A DNA stretch of 64,000 nt, from positions 4,216,001-4,280,000 of the forward strand of contig NC_049565.1 of assembly GCF_013368755.1 (NCBI RefSeq). The letters run 5' to 3'. Shown in pieces: positions 44,794 to 56,488 of the stretch (positions within the stretch are counted from its first letter, which is position 1; each line of letters opens with the position of its first letter). Source of the DNA: Talaromyces rugulosus. Lineage: Eukaryota > Ascomycota > Eurotiomycetes > Eurotiales > Trichocomaceae. Below the pieces are notes generated by a model that was given only the letters and a program-made list of their open reading frames with translations, did not search any database and was not told the DNA's origin. The position numbers and the translations under genes were made by a program.

Positions 44794-46828
44794 TTACCCT
44801 TTAGTTAATGGAACAATCAAAGTAGACAAGAAATTTCCCCCAGTGGACACCATATGCTGTCCCCTATTCAAATTTTTGGGCCCTTTTCTCAATGCTGGAA
44901 ACTCTGGGAGGATTGGGTCATGACCCTTGATCTCTAATCTCAGTGATTCTCCTTCCTCGAAAAAAATCCCTCCAGCCCAAATAGGAATCTTGAGTTCTAC
45001 TACTTGACATGGAGGTACTTTTTCTGACTTATCGTGCGGGAAGAAAAGCTCCGTGGGCTCTTGATTTTCTTTCCTGCTTTCGAGCATGTCGGGTTCCTCG
45101 GTTGTGGCGGCTCGCTTGGAAGCTCGGAGTCGTCCACTTGGCCCTACGTACTTGTAAATGTTTTCATCTGGGATCATATTTACGCTTGTCCTGCGATTCT
45201 GGTGCTCAAAGGGAATGTTGTAATTGAGCAATGCATTCCCTAAGCGATCAAGCTTTCGGATAATGACATACACATCCATATCGTCCAGATCTGCACATGA
45301 CATGTATAGCTTGACCTACGAATGCTTTAGTCACTGAAAAATATCTTTTCTTTAAAGGGTGAGTAATCCCACCTGAGAGCTGCCAATTAACTCAGTAGTT
45401 TCCGTAAAAGTAAGCGTGAAGTAAACTCCATCATCTTCCCACATGTCGGATTGATATGAGATGGCGTATATTTCGGTGGGTGCCTCAGTCTGTAAAGATC
45501 CTGCGAGACTTCCATTCTCCTTGGCGGCATTAAGGTAAAAAGTTTTGTATTCCACCCTAGAAGGCGGGTATCTGTCTTCTGCGCGGAAACTGATCGGAGC
45601 CTTGTTGTATCTAAGTAAAGAGAGACGGACCTTGGGTGTAAACTCCCAACCATTATTTTTGCCTAGAAGAAAGTGATCCAAAAAGCGCTGAAGATCGTCG
45701 TTTGCAAATGGCTGGTAAATGTCAAACCATTCCTGGGTAGGATGAATTCGCAGCCTGACATTACACGTGTTGGTCAGATATTGAACGGTTAGCACCGAGA
45801 ACAAAACTCACCACTTTTCATCCGACCCAGCATATTTCCAGGCGCGTAGAGATCCCTCGGTATGTAATCCGGTTGAATAGCTAGCCAGAATATACATAGG
45901 GATATTTATTTCCTGTAACCGTGGTCTCTTGTCTTCCCAATATGCGTTCATTAGCGGGTACTTTTCGATCATAGCCGCAACATCCTCGTGTTGGGTTCTC
46001 CCATTGAATTGCTTCATCAGGAGTTCCCAGAACATGGGATTAGGAATACCACCACGGCAGATACTCTCGCGATAGAAATCACCCAGCCCTTCCCATGGAG
46101 CGATAGCCTTCAGATGTGGGGGCTTTTCAGCTGCAATGAACCTGGATCTTTGTCAATTTGACGATACATCTTCCATATATACCATACTCGAGCCACTTAC
46201 CACTGAGTGATAGCTAACCATGAATTCCCAACAAGGGCCACGTTTCCATCACACCAAGACTGCTCTGCGATCCACTCGATGGTGTCGTGACCATCACGAC
46301 CCTCTTGAGTGCCGAAGAAGAAAATGTCCCCCTCAGAATTAAAGCATCCTCGCGCGTCAACATTGACGACAGTATACCCACGCGGGCACCACTCAGCTGG
46401 ATCAGGCGCCTCGAACTTTTCGAGGCCACTTAAGGAGGTTGTTGGCACACCTACCCAGGTAAAGCTGGTTGTTTGGAAGTAGCCTTCGGAAAGCCGTCAA
46501 TCTTCACTGTTTCTCAAACATTGAATATGAAATACAAACCACTTCCTGTTTTTCCATATGGACTCCACGGGAGAAGCGCAGGCAAAGGAACGCCATCTTT
46601 GGCCATTGGGCGAAAAACATCACCACGCAAAATAGTCCCATCTCGCATAGCGATAGGAACATCTTTTTCCCAGATAATAGGTTCACTTAACGCACGGAAA
46701 CCTGGCTCTCGCTGCCATCCCTTGGGGAGAATGACTTTAGTTAAGGGCCGGAAACTGGTCCAGTAGTTGTGAAAGCCATGGTTCAACGGAGCAAAAGTGA
46801 CGTCGATACCGCCGATCTGGTGAGACAT
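44794..46828 (-). CDS. CocE/NonD-family hydrolase (X-Pro dipeptidyl-peptidase-like)
   Basis: Five exons (46540-46828, 46201-46483, 45812-46141, 45373-45754, 44794-45315) encode 601 residues. The N-terminal peptidase S15 fold has VPIAMRDGTILRGDVFRP, LPWSPYGKTGSG, YTVVNVDARGCFNSEGD and the nucleophile motif VGNSWLAITQW. The C-terminal jelly-roll (PepX_C) domain begins near LYLNAA-type strands and contains VKLYMSCADLDDMDVYVII and the late LRLEIKGHD. These enzymes cleave acyl esters or amides, cocaine esterase being the namesake. A related gene begins at 63629. No secretion signal is seen. Confidence 0.9.
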
Positions 46829-47439
46829 CTTTATTGATAAGATTTCTGAGAACCCACCCCCTGGTGGTAAAATATGACAATCAATAACTATCTCTTCTTA
46901 ACCAAGCTCCGGCCTTTACATGGGATGGGTTTCCGAATTGAGTAACCACCTGCTTCAATTGGTTCCCCACAATTTCCCCGCGTGACTTCCGGCGGGGGTT
47001 CCTAAAGTAGATGGTTCGGATAGTTCGGATATAAACTACATGACTATATTGCTTTTTCGGCCCAGAATGAAATATTTTCATAGATTGGCATAATTCTCTG
47101 GCATTTCGTCAATAATTTCGGATGTACATCGTTTGATTACTCACCTTTAAGGGAAATCGGCTGGAAGATGGTAAGAGTAAAGCCTCATCTAAAATTACAA
47201 TTAATCTTTAGTTTAGGTTTTTGAAAACATCATTGAAGAGCTGTCTACTGGTAGTTCCTATGTCCAATGTAGATAAAATATACAAGGGGCCTTTTTGTCT
47301 TTTGGTGCAGCCTTCAACATCGATTTATCGACGCCTAGTCATCACTCAAAGCCCTATTGTAGTCTCCAAAAATACTCCTAATGGCAGTTTAAAGTGGCAT
47401 GGCTGTTCTGTAAACAACCTTCCAATCTTCAACGTTTTT
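46829..47439. other. Intergenic spacer
   Basis: Promoter side of the CocE gene and 3' side of the broken cupin gene. No gene or repeat recognised. Confidence 0.3.
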
Positions 47440-47544
47440 CTAGACCTTAAAGGGGACATCGGCATTTAATTCTTTACCCGAAATTACCGGAGGCTTCGCG
47501 GAAATCAAGATACACAGCAGTCGCGACCAGTTCGGAGTTTCATT

Positions 47545-47552
47545 GTCCCACC
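47545..47552. repeat. hAT target-site duplication GTCCCACC, left copy
   Basis: Eight bases identical to 51367-51374 and directly flanking the element; eight is the hAT-specific size. Confidence 0.92.
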
Positions 47553-50500
47553 TAGTCTTCCGCACGACCCAGTAAAACCCAGACCCAACCCAGACCCAAC
47601 CCAGACTGGGTTGGGTTTTGGGTCAAACATGTCGACCCAGTAATGGGTCTGGGTTGGACTGGGTAACCCAGTACTGGGCCTGGGGCCCCAAATTGGGTTA
47701 CAAACATAACAAATATACCAAGAATTCTAATTGCATAACTTATGCATTTTGTAGTTGTATTTTTGAGTATTTACTTTACAGATTTATTAGGAAAAAAGGT
47801 AAAAGAAAAGCCTTTATTTAGAATTTACATATTTAACTAATGATATTCAAATATATCATCTTCCCGGCTCTTACGTTTCCGCCCTGATACCCGTGTCTGT
47901 GTACAGGTTGGTGGTAATGACGGTGAGCCTGGACTATCTGGTTCAGCAGCAGATAAGGAAGTCGTATCTAGTCCTATATCCTCCATTTCATTCTCTGGTC
48001 CATTTTCTAGCTCATCCTCTTGCTCCTCTGTATCACTAATTGGATTGATCTCATCCTTGTTAAGCTTCTCTTCCCTTTCTTCTTTCGCCGCCTCAAGCTC
48101 ATCCTGTGAGAAGAATTTTTCAAGAAGCTTTGCTTCCTGTGCCTCTATATCGAATTTGGATGTACAAAGAAACATCATCAACTCCTCAATCGTCTCGGTC
48201 TTCATTCTCCCACGACGATAGTGACAAACATCTCGAGCAGTATTAAAGAGGCGTTCCACTCCTGCACCAGTGGCTGGGAAGGAGAGCGCATCTCGCGCAA
48301 GGGCGGCAATAGCTGGAAAGCGATATTGATGCTCTTTCCAAAAGATAAGTGGCCCAACAGAAACAGTATCTAGTTTAAGATTAGTGAACTAGCAATACAT
48401 AGGTAGTGGATAATCACTGACCACTATCAAGATATTGACTAATTTCATCAGTCATCGCTCGTGGCTGTATATCCTTTCCATCAAGCATCTCCTCCAGCCT
48501 TGAGCTTGGTTGAGCTGCAGTGTGAGAGCTGTATGCATCCTGGCTTTGACTTTTTACTTGCGCTTGGTATGGGATGAGGGCTTGCTGAAAGGCGTTGCGA
48601 TAGATATCTCGCCACTTCTGATCCCAATCGCTAGAGAGAAAGAATCTAAATTTATTCACTGGTGCAAGCATCGTACTGACGGCATAGATATGCCCTCGAA
48701 TAGTATCGGTTTGAGCGTAGTACTCATCAAGCTTGGTCCGTCCAGCGTCCAGTGCGTCCAGCATTTGTTTCTTCCATGGGACACGCTTCCGTTGTAGCTG
48801 TGTCTGTGATCGCTCAAGATGATCAAAAAGTCGGTTGTAAATCTTGAACACATAGTGGGCAGTGACGTCTCGAGTCTTTGATAACTGGGTTGTATAATCG
48901 AAGAACGGCTCAGTGATACAGAGAAGATAGTCAATTTGGCGCCACTCGTGCTCGCTAAGTAGCATCTCCTCACAGTCATACTCTGCACAAAATAAAGAGA
49001 AGATAGCACGTAGCCGTTTGGCCCGGCGAAGCATAAGAAATGTAGAATTCCATCGTGTTTTCACATCTTGGATGGGAACAATCTTGACGTTTGTTGTCTG
49101 AAGATTGTAGAATGTCTCTCGGCGCTGGGGGCTTGCATTTATATAAATTGCAAGATAACGTACTTTGTTCAATGTAGAAGAGATCTGACATTGCTTCGCA
49201 TTCTCTTGAACCAGCCTGGACTGACTCTCTGTCCACTTTGTCTCCGCGGATTCATTGGATGGAACTGCCTTAATCCGAACAAGAAGCTGATTAAGACTGA
49301 GCTGGATAACATGGGCAAGGCATGGTATTCGTGTAATAATGACACCATCTGATAAAGCTTGTTGGAGAGACGCAGCTAATGCCTTATTGTTTGATGCATT
49401 ATCTGTGGTCAGCCCAAACACTCTATCTTCAATGTTGTTCTCTACCAGGGTTTCCATCAGAACACCACTTAAGTAAGACCCCGTATGTGTACCGTGAAGT
49501 GGCTTAAAACCAAGAAGCACCTCACGATAAACCCAATCACTGTCGATAAAATAACCAGTGATCGCCATAAATGCCTGCGAGAATGGAGATGTCCAACAGT
49601 CAAGCGCAATAGATATCTTTGAACCAGCAGGTAGCGTACGAAGAACCCGCTGCTGCCGGTCTTTGACCAAGCTCCCTAATCGGCGACGGATTGTATCGGC
49701 AGACGGGATCACTGGAGCGACAAGAGCAGAACGCGCTTTGTAGATAATCCGCTTAAATGATGGATGCTCGATGAGGTGGAATGGTAGCCGATTGAGAGTC
49801 AGGAATTGCAAGATATCGTCTTCCCAGTCCTCTTGTAAAAAGGGTATATCTGCTGAGATTTCGCCCTAGGAAGACATACCATAGATTAGTATCTAAGTAT
49901 CGTTTCACAGTCTAAAACATACCTCTTTTTGGAGAAACTTTGTAATCTCTGCCTTCTTTCCCTTCTCCGACCGTAGGCACCCAGCTGTCTTCAGATGTTT
50001 CTGGATTGTTGATGTGCCGTGATACTGCGCTTTGCCGGAACTGTTCAGACTCAGGGAATAAGGATGCTCAAGAATCTTTCCACAGCGTTTGCACATGACC
50101 TTTGGTGTGCCATCTACACCCTCAGCAACCTGGTTGTAGCTATTCCAGATCACCGTGTGGCGATGTGAATCCCAGTTGATCTTTCTTTTCCGCCCATAGT
50201 CCGTCTGTAACCACCAGTCGATAAACTCGTTGTGTGACATCTTGTCGTAGAGAACAAACCTATTCCGGCGATCAGGTCCAACACGTATCAAAGAAGGAGG
50301 AACGAGGAGGTCATCTGGCCGGTGGAAGCCAGAATCAATTGTATGATGACTTGCGGATGGAGTGATTTGTTGCGTTGAGAGAGATGGAAGATCATCAATA
50401 TCTCCACTATAAAGTGACGATGTGAAGTCGGAAAGCTGGCTTTGAGACATGACAAAAGATATGTAAGCATCACGAAGGGGAGAGGTAAAGGGAAAATATG

Positions 50501-51366
50501 AATAACATACTGAGATGGAAAAGCACTACAATTAGAAAAATGAGAAAAATGAGAAAGTCAAGTTAATTGATATGTCAGATGGAATGAATCCTTGTCCTCT
50601 CATTCATTGGTTTGGTATACTGATATTATGTGGACCTAATGCATTATCCCTGTAATAACCCAGTAATAGCCCAGAGACAACCCAGAGAACCCAGTCAAGG
50701 CCCAGTCAAACCCCAGTCAAACCCCAATTCCCACCCCAGTTTCCCCAAGCCTAGCCAAAAAAATTCATCCCGTCCTACTTTCAAAGTTGAAGCCTTCGAC
50801 TTAAATGTAGATATCTAGGTATTCTGACAAGCGTCGGAATTATCAATAGAACGGTTTGATATTCTGACAACAGTAGAACATTTAAACAGTTCAATACATT
50901 CTAATATTCCCCGAAATATTTATTTGATTCATGTAGAAATGTATAATGTGTGAATATATGTTTAACATATATAACTACATCGGTACGACGATAGATGCGC
51001 ATTTTCCCACCACACCGTAGATACGGCCTTTCCATGTAGAACGAGGCATTGTAAAAGATAAGCAACAGTGAATTCGATATGCCCTTTTCATATTTAAGAA
51101 ATTCCTTAAAGATTTCATTGATTTCCTGGTAGAAAGTGTTCTATTTCAGTGTAAACATCAAAACGGGAAAAATGACGGCGTGTAATTTAAATAATTATAC
51201 CATAATTTATGCCGGAACTGGGTCGAAATGGGTTATTTCTGGGTTTTCTGGGGCCCCAGTGACTGGGCCTGGGTTGGGCCTGGGTTATGAAGCTTCGACC
51301 CAGACCCAGACCGGGTTGGGTTTTGGGTCGTGACCTTCGACCCAAAATGGGTTATGCGGAAGTCTA
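47553..51366 (-). mobile_element. Complete hAT DNA transposon (3,814 bp)
   Basis: Terminal inverted repeats TAGTCTTCCGCA (47553-47564) and TGCGGAAGTCTA (51355-51366) match at 11 of 12 positions, and perfect 8-bp duplications flank the element. Both subterminal regions (47565-47700 and 50640-50750, 51215-51355) carry many copies of CCCAG/CTGGG-type motifs in both orientations, as expected of transposase binding sites. The internal gene is an uninterrupted transposase. Perfect duplications, intact coding sequence and no RIP-like bias all point to a recent insertion, possibly an autonomous element. It lies inside a cupin coding exon. Confidence 0.93.
47837..50450 (-). CDS. hAT-family transposase
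   Basis: Three exons (49923-50450, 48422-49865, 47837-48369) encode 834 residues without stops. An N-terminal BED-type zinc finger (CKRCGK...STIQKHLKTAGC) is followed by the RNase H-like catalytic core: SIALDCWTSP (first Asp), GLTTDNASNNKAL (second Asp), RIPCLAHVIQLSLN and DVKTRWNSTFLML. The C-terminal hAT dimerisation domain is clear (FPAIAALARDALSFPATGAG, VERLFNTARDVCHYRRGRM). An acidic tail ends in a basic RKRKSRED signal. It cuts and joins the element ends in the nucleus. Both introns are in phase with GTATGT/GTCAGT donors. Confidence 0.93.
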
Positions 51367-51759
51367 GTCCCACCCGTGCATCGTCCCCTGTTGTACAACA
51401 ATGTCGCCTTTTTGAACCTTGGTCTTTGAACCATCGTCGAGGGTCAAAGTGACTTGGCCCTCCAGCACGTAGATGTAATCAAGAGTGATTGATCGGTGAA
51501 CCTTTCCCACAGAGTTTGGTGGGAAGTCAACAATTCGACAAATAGTACCCTTGTTGGCCAGTCCTGTATCGACCAAGCCAAGGTCTTCCGCAGTAGTGAC
51601 ATCCGGTGGAAGTTCGGCGGTGGACCAAATTGGCGTCAGGAAGGGTCCATGTCCTATCTGAGATGCCCTAATCTCATTGTCTTTCCAGACAATGGCATTG
51701 CCCTGGCTATTGTGGCCGGTGACTAATCGTCGAACAGCAGGAAGTGGCTGAGCACTCAT

Positions 51760-52038
51760 GGTTGTTAAGAAGACTTTTTTATAAAACGAATTAATGGAGA
51801 AATGGTAGTTCGTCTGACAAATAATATCAAGACTGGCCAGTCATACCGAGAATAAATACTCAGATGAAGTAATAGAGCGGGTCTTTGTTATGAAGCCTTT
51901 CAACCCGGCGGTCCGGTGGGGGGGGGGGGGGGGGGGGAGTCACTTGATCAGGGTTGATCAACTCATTACTTATAATCAACCATCGGAAGTCACACAGAAC
52001 TCGTATACAACCCCCCGCCGCCAGGCTTACTCACAATC
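51760..52038. promoter_or_regulatory. Divergent promoter, cupin versus CMD-like gene, with poly-G tract
   Basis: 279 bp between divergent ATGs. A run of 20 consecutive G at 51918-51937 interrupts it and could form a G-quadruplex on the plus strand or simply be a slippage-prone tract. Confidence 0.5.
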
Positions 52039-52949
52039 ATGGCGCCATTGCAACTCTTTGAAGAACTTCGAACTCGTGGAGAGGGGAGTACCGATACAAA
52101 AGACCAATGGTACATTGTCGCCGTAAGTATGAGAGTATTAAAGGCCAAGGATACGAGACTGAAGAAATTTGATGATTGACAAATTCCGCTGTATTGATGC
52201 ATAGGCTACTGCTCTGGCGGCTGCAGATGCCGGTCCTGATGTGACCGAGCTCTATCAGATGGCGACAAAGGGCACAAGCCTTGCTGAGGAGAAGCATATA
52301 CAAAGGAGACTAAAAGAAGCGATTTTAAAAACCAGCCTTCTGTATGGAGTCCCTCGATCTCTCCGGGCTCTATTGCCCCTTTTTTCCAGTTTGAAGGAGG
52401 AACAGATTGACAATTACGGCCCGCGGTCAGTTTTCATTCTTGGTTGAATGACATACATTGAAACTAATTTGATTGAAGAACCGAAGCTTTGAAAAATGGC
52501 GAGACAGATTCGGAGAGACGTGATCGCGGTCGTCGACATTTTGAAATTCTATGGACACCAGCTGCCGCGCAAGCAAACAGAGAAAATAATTTCAAATACC
52601 AAACGGATCTGGGTATGTTTTCTGTATTTACTAGAGAGTCTATGCGACATAAATCTCACTCAACACAGATATTTTGACTATAGAAACTGTTTACGGATTA
52701 TGGCTTAGTGAAGACACCATTTTAAACCCAGTGGAGACTCAAATGTGTACCACTGTGGCCTTGATTTGCTCTGGATCTCCTCAACAGGCACTGTGGCATA
52801 CCCGAGGCATTATAAGGCATGGAGGGAGCCTAGAGATGGCGCGGTTCGCACAAGATTTGTCTTTCAAGATTGGGAATGCGTACGGAATCAACGTCGACGG
52901 GGTGACCAAGGTGGACGATATCGACTTTGAGGATGAGAGACCCCATTAA
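52039..52949 (+). CDS. Carboxymuconolactone decarboxylase-like (AhpD-like) protein
   Basis: Four exons (52039-52122, 52205-52425, 52479-52612, 52669-52949) encode 239 residues. The all-helical CMD pattern appears twice: a degenerate N-terminal unit (YIVAATALAAADAGPDVTEL) and a better C-terminal one (ETQMCTTVALICSGSPQQAL, WHTRGIIRHGGSLEMARFAQ). The paired Cys of AhpD peroxidases is not present, which points to a decarboxylase or a non-redox relative. In protocatechuate-type routes the family acts on gamma-carboxymuconolactone; here it sits among extradiol-type genes, so a related lactone or keto-acid is possible. It is divergent from the broken cupin gene. Confidence 0.8.
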
Positions 52950-53468
52950 AGGCTGACATTGGGATACTTTGCAATGTTTCCCATAATTCAGCGACGGTAT
53001 CGATCAATAACATTTCCCTATGAGTATCTCAACGCACTTGTCAATTTGTACAGAAACTCTCCCTGTTTTGTTTGCAGTTGTTGGGATTTTCCTTTATTTT
53101 TCAATAAAAAGAAGCCACGATGAAAGCCTTATAATTGAATCCCCATAGAATGGTAGTGTTGAAATACACCAAGAAGAATGAATAACTTTCGACGGAAAGG
53201 ATTAATCGACTATATAAAGTAGATAAGTGTATTTTTTTTCGTGATACATTCAATGTTTACATGGACTTGAGCCCAAATGTGAAAGCTTTAGATATATCAC
53301 ATGTAGTTTAAGGGATGATGAAAGGAATGGACCAGGATGTGAAATAAATAAATTGTAAAACAAGGCGAGAGTTTCTAATTACATAGTAGTGAATATATTA
53401 GATATCCAATATCCACGAAAAAATCTCAAACAAGGCTATGGGCTGTCGACCAATGAGCCCAAATAACA
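52950..53468. other. Convergent intergenic spacer
   Basis: About 520 bp between two 3' ends, AT-rich; no gene seen. Confidence 0.3.
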
Positions 53469-54154
53469 TCAAAGTGTGATGCTCGATCGAGTGACCACTG
53501 CGTCCTTGATATCAAGACCTTGTAGCCGTCCGATCACATTAGCCAGTCCAGGAAATACTGCTTCCACGACTTCAGACTTCAAAAGAGTCATTGAAATCCG
53601 GGATTTTCCACACACTTTCTTATCAGACACACCGTTTAGATGGCCAAATACTAGATTCCCACTAATATCCATAAAACTGATACCTGATTGCTGAAGTTTC
53701 ATCTGATACTGAGCGGCAATCACGCTTTCCTTCATATCAGTAAGTAGAATAGGAAGATTAAGCTCCTCGCGTGCAGCAATCACAAATTCAGCATTATCAC
53801 AAAATATGACCGGATTAAATTCCTTCGGCTTATTCTGATCAGATAAAACAAGGGCGTCGAAGATGCAAAGGCCCAGAATGGTGACTTTGCAGTGTCCCTT
53901 CCACTCCCCAGGCCGAATGTGCCTAACAACCAAGGAGGCCTTGCTCCAACCACCAGGAGAGGCAATGCGCGAATTTGTTTCAGGAAGAAAAGTTTCTAGA
54001 TAGTTTCGACGAGCGCAAAATTCGATTTCTAGTAGTCTCTCCGAGGGCAATCCAAGAATTCCCGTAGATTCAGGGGCTCCCAGAATTAAGGGCGTTGATG
54101 GGCCAAACACAGTACATAATGTACTTGGATTTGGTACCCGACTCGCTATAAAGT
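53469..54154 (-). CDS. Acetoacetate-decarboxylase-like domain (probable C-terminal part of the FAD monooxygenase)
   Basis: An open frame of about 228 codons without its own ATG. Its 5' edge is a good acceptor (CTTACCTTAG|AC). Content: VPNPSTLCTVFGPSTPLILG, RLLEIEFCARRNYLETFLPE, FNPVIFCDNAEFVIAAREEL-NLPILL. The last run, an [IV]xxREExxxPxL pattern, and the LLPxxx region resemble the acetoacetate decarboxylase family (PF06314). A 47-nt intron (54155-54201) would splice it in phase onto the last monooxygenase exon, replacing that gene's TGA and giving a 665-residue fusion. The family call is moderate; no Lys-Lys decarboxylase motif was clearly identified. Confidence 0.5.
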
Positions 54155-54193
54155 CTAAGGTAAGTGTTATGCTCAAAAATGCCAAGTTGACGC

Positions 54194-56000
54194 TCAATTA
54201 CCTAAATGTTTGCGGAGCACGTTAGTTGCAAAGTCATGCGCATCATGTCCGAAGTTAATTCGCGTAAATTCTAGAGCTATTATGCATTGTGAGAAATTTT
54301 AACTGAGCTCGTGGTCTTTTAGTTGCACTCACGATCTGTTGATGTACCTCCAACGGTGTCCTTCGCGCTAATTTTGAATGCTGCTTGACGGGAAAAGTCC
54401 TGAACCAGCGTTGCTCTTTCGTAGCGGCAATTCATATATAGCTTTAATCGGGAGGGAATATCATTTCGACTAGTACCCGGAGGGAATAAGGCACCAAGTG
54501 CCACTCCCTAGTTAAATTCAGTATAGACCTTATAGGTAGATAGCGAGGAATTGGATCCTACATCTTCGATTGCTTGGGCACCACCCTGGCCTTGATCTGT
54601 TCGGGTTTCAGCTATCAGTACGACCACTCTCTTTCTCTCTCCGAGGAGAGTTGATTGTGTACGGCGGGGTTACTAACGCGGAAGGAACGGATGCGCTGCA
54701 TCTCCAATGAGACAGCTTTTACCATTGATCCAAGTACCAAGAGCCTTGCGATCCAAAAGCCTCCAAAGCTTGATATCATCAGGATCAGCCATGGCAAGAA
54801 GAGTTTTCATTGCAGGAGAAAATTCGTCGAACACTCTTAATAGACTCTCTTGAGATCCCACAATGTTCCATCCTATGTTTGAAACTATGTCAGTAAATGG
54901 GCCCCTAACATGCTGTATAGTGGCTTGACCTTCAATTGCGCCCTCGCTCTCGGTATCCGGGTAGAAACAGACAAAGTTGAGCTCCGTATTGTTCCTTATT
55001 GATATTAACAAAATGTATCCCCATAAATAGAAGGGAAATCTGGCTAACCGGCATGGATAGATGACCAAGCGGCGATATTGACCATCCCAGATCTGAAACT
55101 CTCCTGCCTTCTGAACAATGGGTGCCGTCTCCGGGTTAGCCTTTACCTTTGAGATAGGTATGAGAAACCGAAAGGCACTTCCTCCAGAAGGTTCAGCCTC
55201 AATGTTTTCCTGAGCGATGAATTTACGAAGAACGGACTAAATAGAGGATGTAATTACTTGTTAGAACTTCTTCTCGGCCGTCAGGATTGCTTTCTCTCAA
55301 TGCGTGACATACATGAACACCATCAGCACCAATTAGAAGATCCCCTTGAACCTTAGTTCCATCTGCTAAAGTCATGGAAGGGAGGTCGGGATCGCAGTCG
55401 ACAACTTTGCTGCGCAGGTGAATGGTGACTGGAATTCCAGGGCCATGGAGAGAAGTAGCCTTCTCTTTCAATGATTCATGCAAATCAACACGATGGCTAA
55501 ATTGCCAGGGCTAGTAGTTTTCCCCTGTCATCAGCCAGTGTTCATATGAAAGTGATAGGAATGTCACCTACAAATGGGTAGATCTCGCGCAGATTCCGGA
55601 CGTCATTTGAGCTTACGACGTTGCCCTGTGAGTCAAAAATAGAGACCTGCACAGCTCAGTCTTCTGGTCCCTGAGTGTTTTCACAAGGGGGAAATAATTC
55701 TTACAAACTCCGCATCATTGCACCGAAAATCCTCTGGCTGGATGCCCATTCGCCGCAATAACCCGTTCACATTTGGAGGAAGATGGATCGCAGCACCGAG
55801 CTCGAGTGCAAAGCGGGACGATTCGAATACCTGGAGTCTCATGAGATCAGCTCTATTTTGAATTGCTAAAGGTCCAGCATATCATTGCTTACATCCACGG
55901 CATGACCGGCCTGCCTAAGGGCAATCGCGGCCGAGAGTCCTCCAATCCCAGCCCCGGCAATCAAGATGCGTAGGCGTTCTGCCTCGTGAGTATTAATCAT
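54194..56000 (-). CDS. FAD-dependent monooxygenase, salicylate-hydroxylase type
   Basis: Nine exons (55893-56000, 55705-55830, 55572-55646, 55313-55510, 55049-55236, 54678-54994, 54562-54611, 54333-54507, 54194-54276) give 439 residues ending at TGA 54194, the usual length. The start is ATG 56000. Motifs: FAD-binding LRILIAGAGIGGLSAAIALR, DLLIGADGVHSVLRKF (DG motif binding FAD and NADPH), CLIGDAAHPFLP (GD motif) and GQGGAQAIEDGVALG. It hydroxylates an aromatic ring, sometimes with decarboxylation. It lies between a regulator (divergent, 59375) and the CMD-like gene. An alternative splice at 54201 reads into the ADC-like frame downstream, so the true product may be longer. Confidence 0.87.
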
Positions 56001-56488
56001 AGTGGCGAGTGTTATCAGTAGAATGTCGACTCCTAGGCGAAAAAATTACTTTAAAAATGCATAGCCCCCGTGATTTAAAATCGTAAATTAGCCGGAAGGA
56101 GCTGAGTATGCTACTTCACTAAACCCTCGGAAGACGGTGGGGGAGGGTGAGATTTCCGGATATAGTACGGGGACAGCGGAGCTCGAAATACCACGTGTTC
56201 TAGTATTTAATTCGAATATATTAGTATTAATGTACTAGCATGTGAGCGAGGGGACAATGAGTCCATCGGATGGCGCTTGTCAACGTCCGTAAAATTGAGA
56301 AGAGATCGTCAACACCCTGAAGTCAGAATTCTATGACGATACGAAATGCAAAAGTCCTCACTGAATGACCAAAACTAAAAAGACTTCATCACAGTTCATC
56401 ATACAAGTATCATAATGAGACCCTTTTGCTAAATCTGACAGCCAACTGGTAATTTTAGATTTCAGCATCACTAGTAGCACAACAGGAT
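56001..56488. other. Intergenic spacer between monooxygenase start and regulator stop
   Basis: About 490 bp holding the monooxygenase promoter. No gene. No operator assigned. Confidence 0.35.

Larger units (their letters stand above)
47440..51759 (-). pseudogene. Cupin-domain protein gene split by a hAT insertion
   Basis: The 5' part (51367-51759, ATG 51759) encodes a single-domain cupin: RIVDFPPNSVGKVHRSITLD, YVLEGQVTLTLDDGS and GDIVVQQGTMHGW, with metal-binding His residues in the two cupin motifs. The frame reaches a TAG made by the last bases of a transposon. Left of the transposon, 47440-47544 continues the same frame with NETPNWSRLLCILISA and ends at a stop. Counting one target copy, the uninterrupted gene would have had exactly 166 codons. 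The gene is divergent from the carboxymuconolactone-decarboxylase-like gene (280-bp shared promoter). It would have been a small metal-dependent cupin enzyme; the present allele lacks the last 34 residues. Confidence 0.88.

Noticed and set aside
47545..51374. TCCCACC as a 7-bp duplication with element ends AGTCTT...TCTAG
   Set aside because: Shifting by one base gives perfect 8-bp duplications and symmetrical TAG...CTA ends, which fits hAT elements better.
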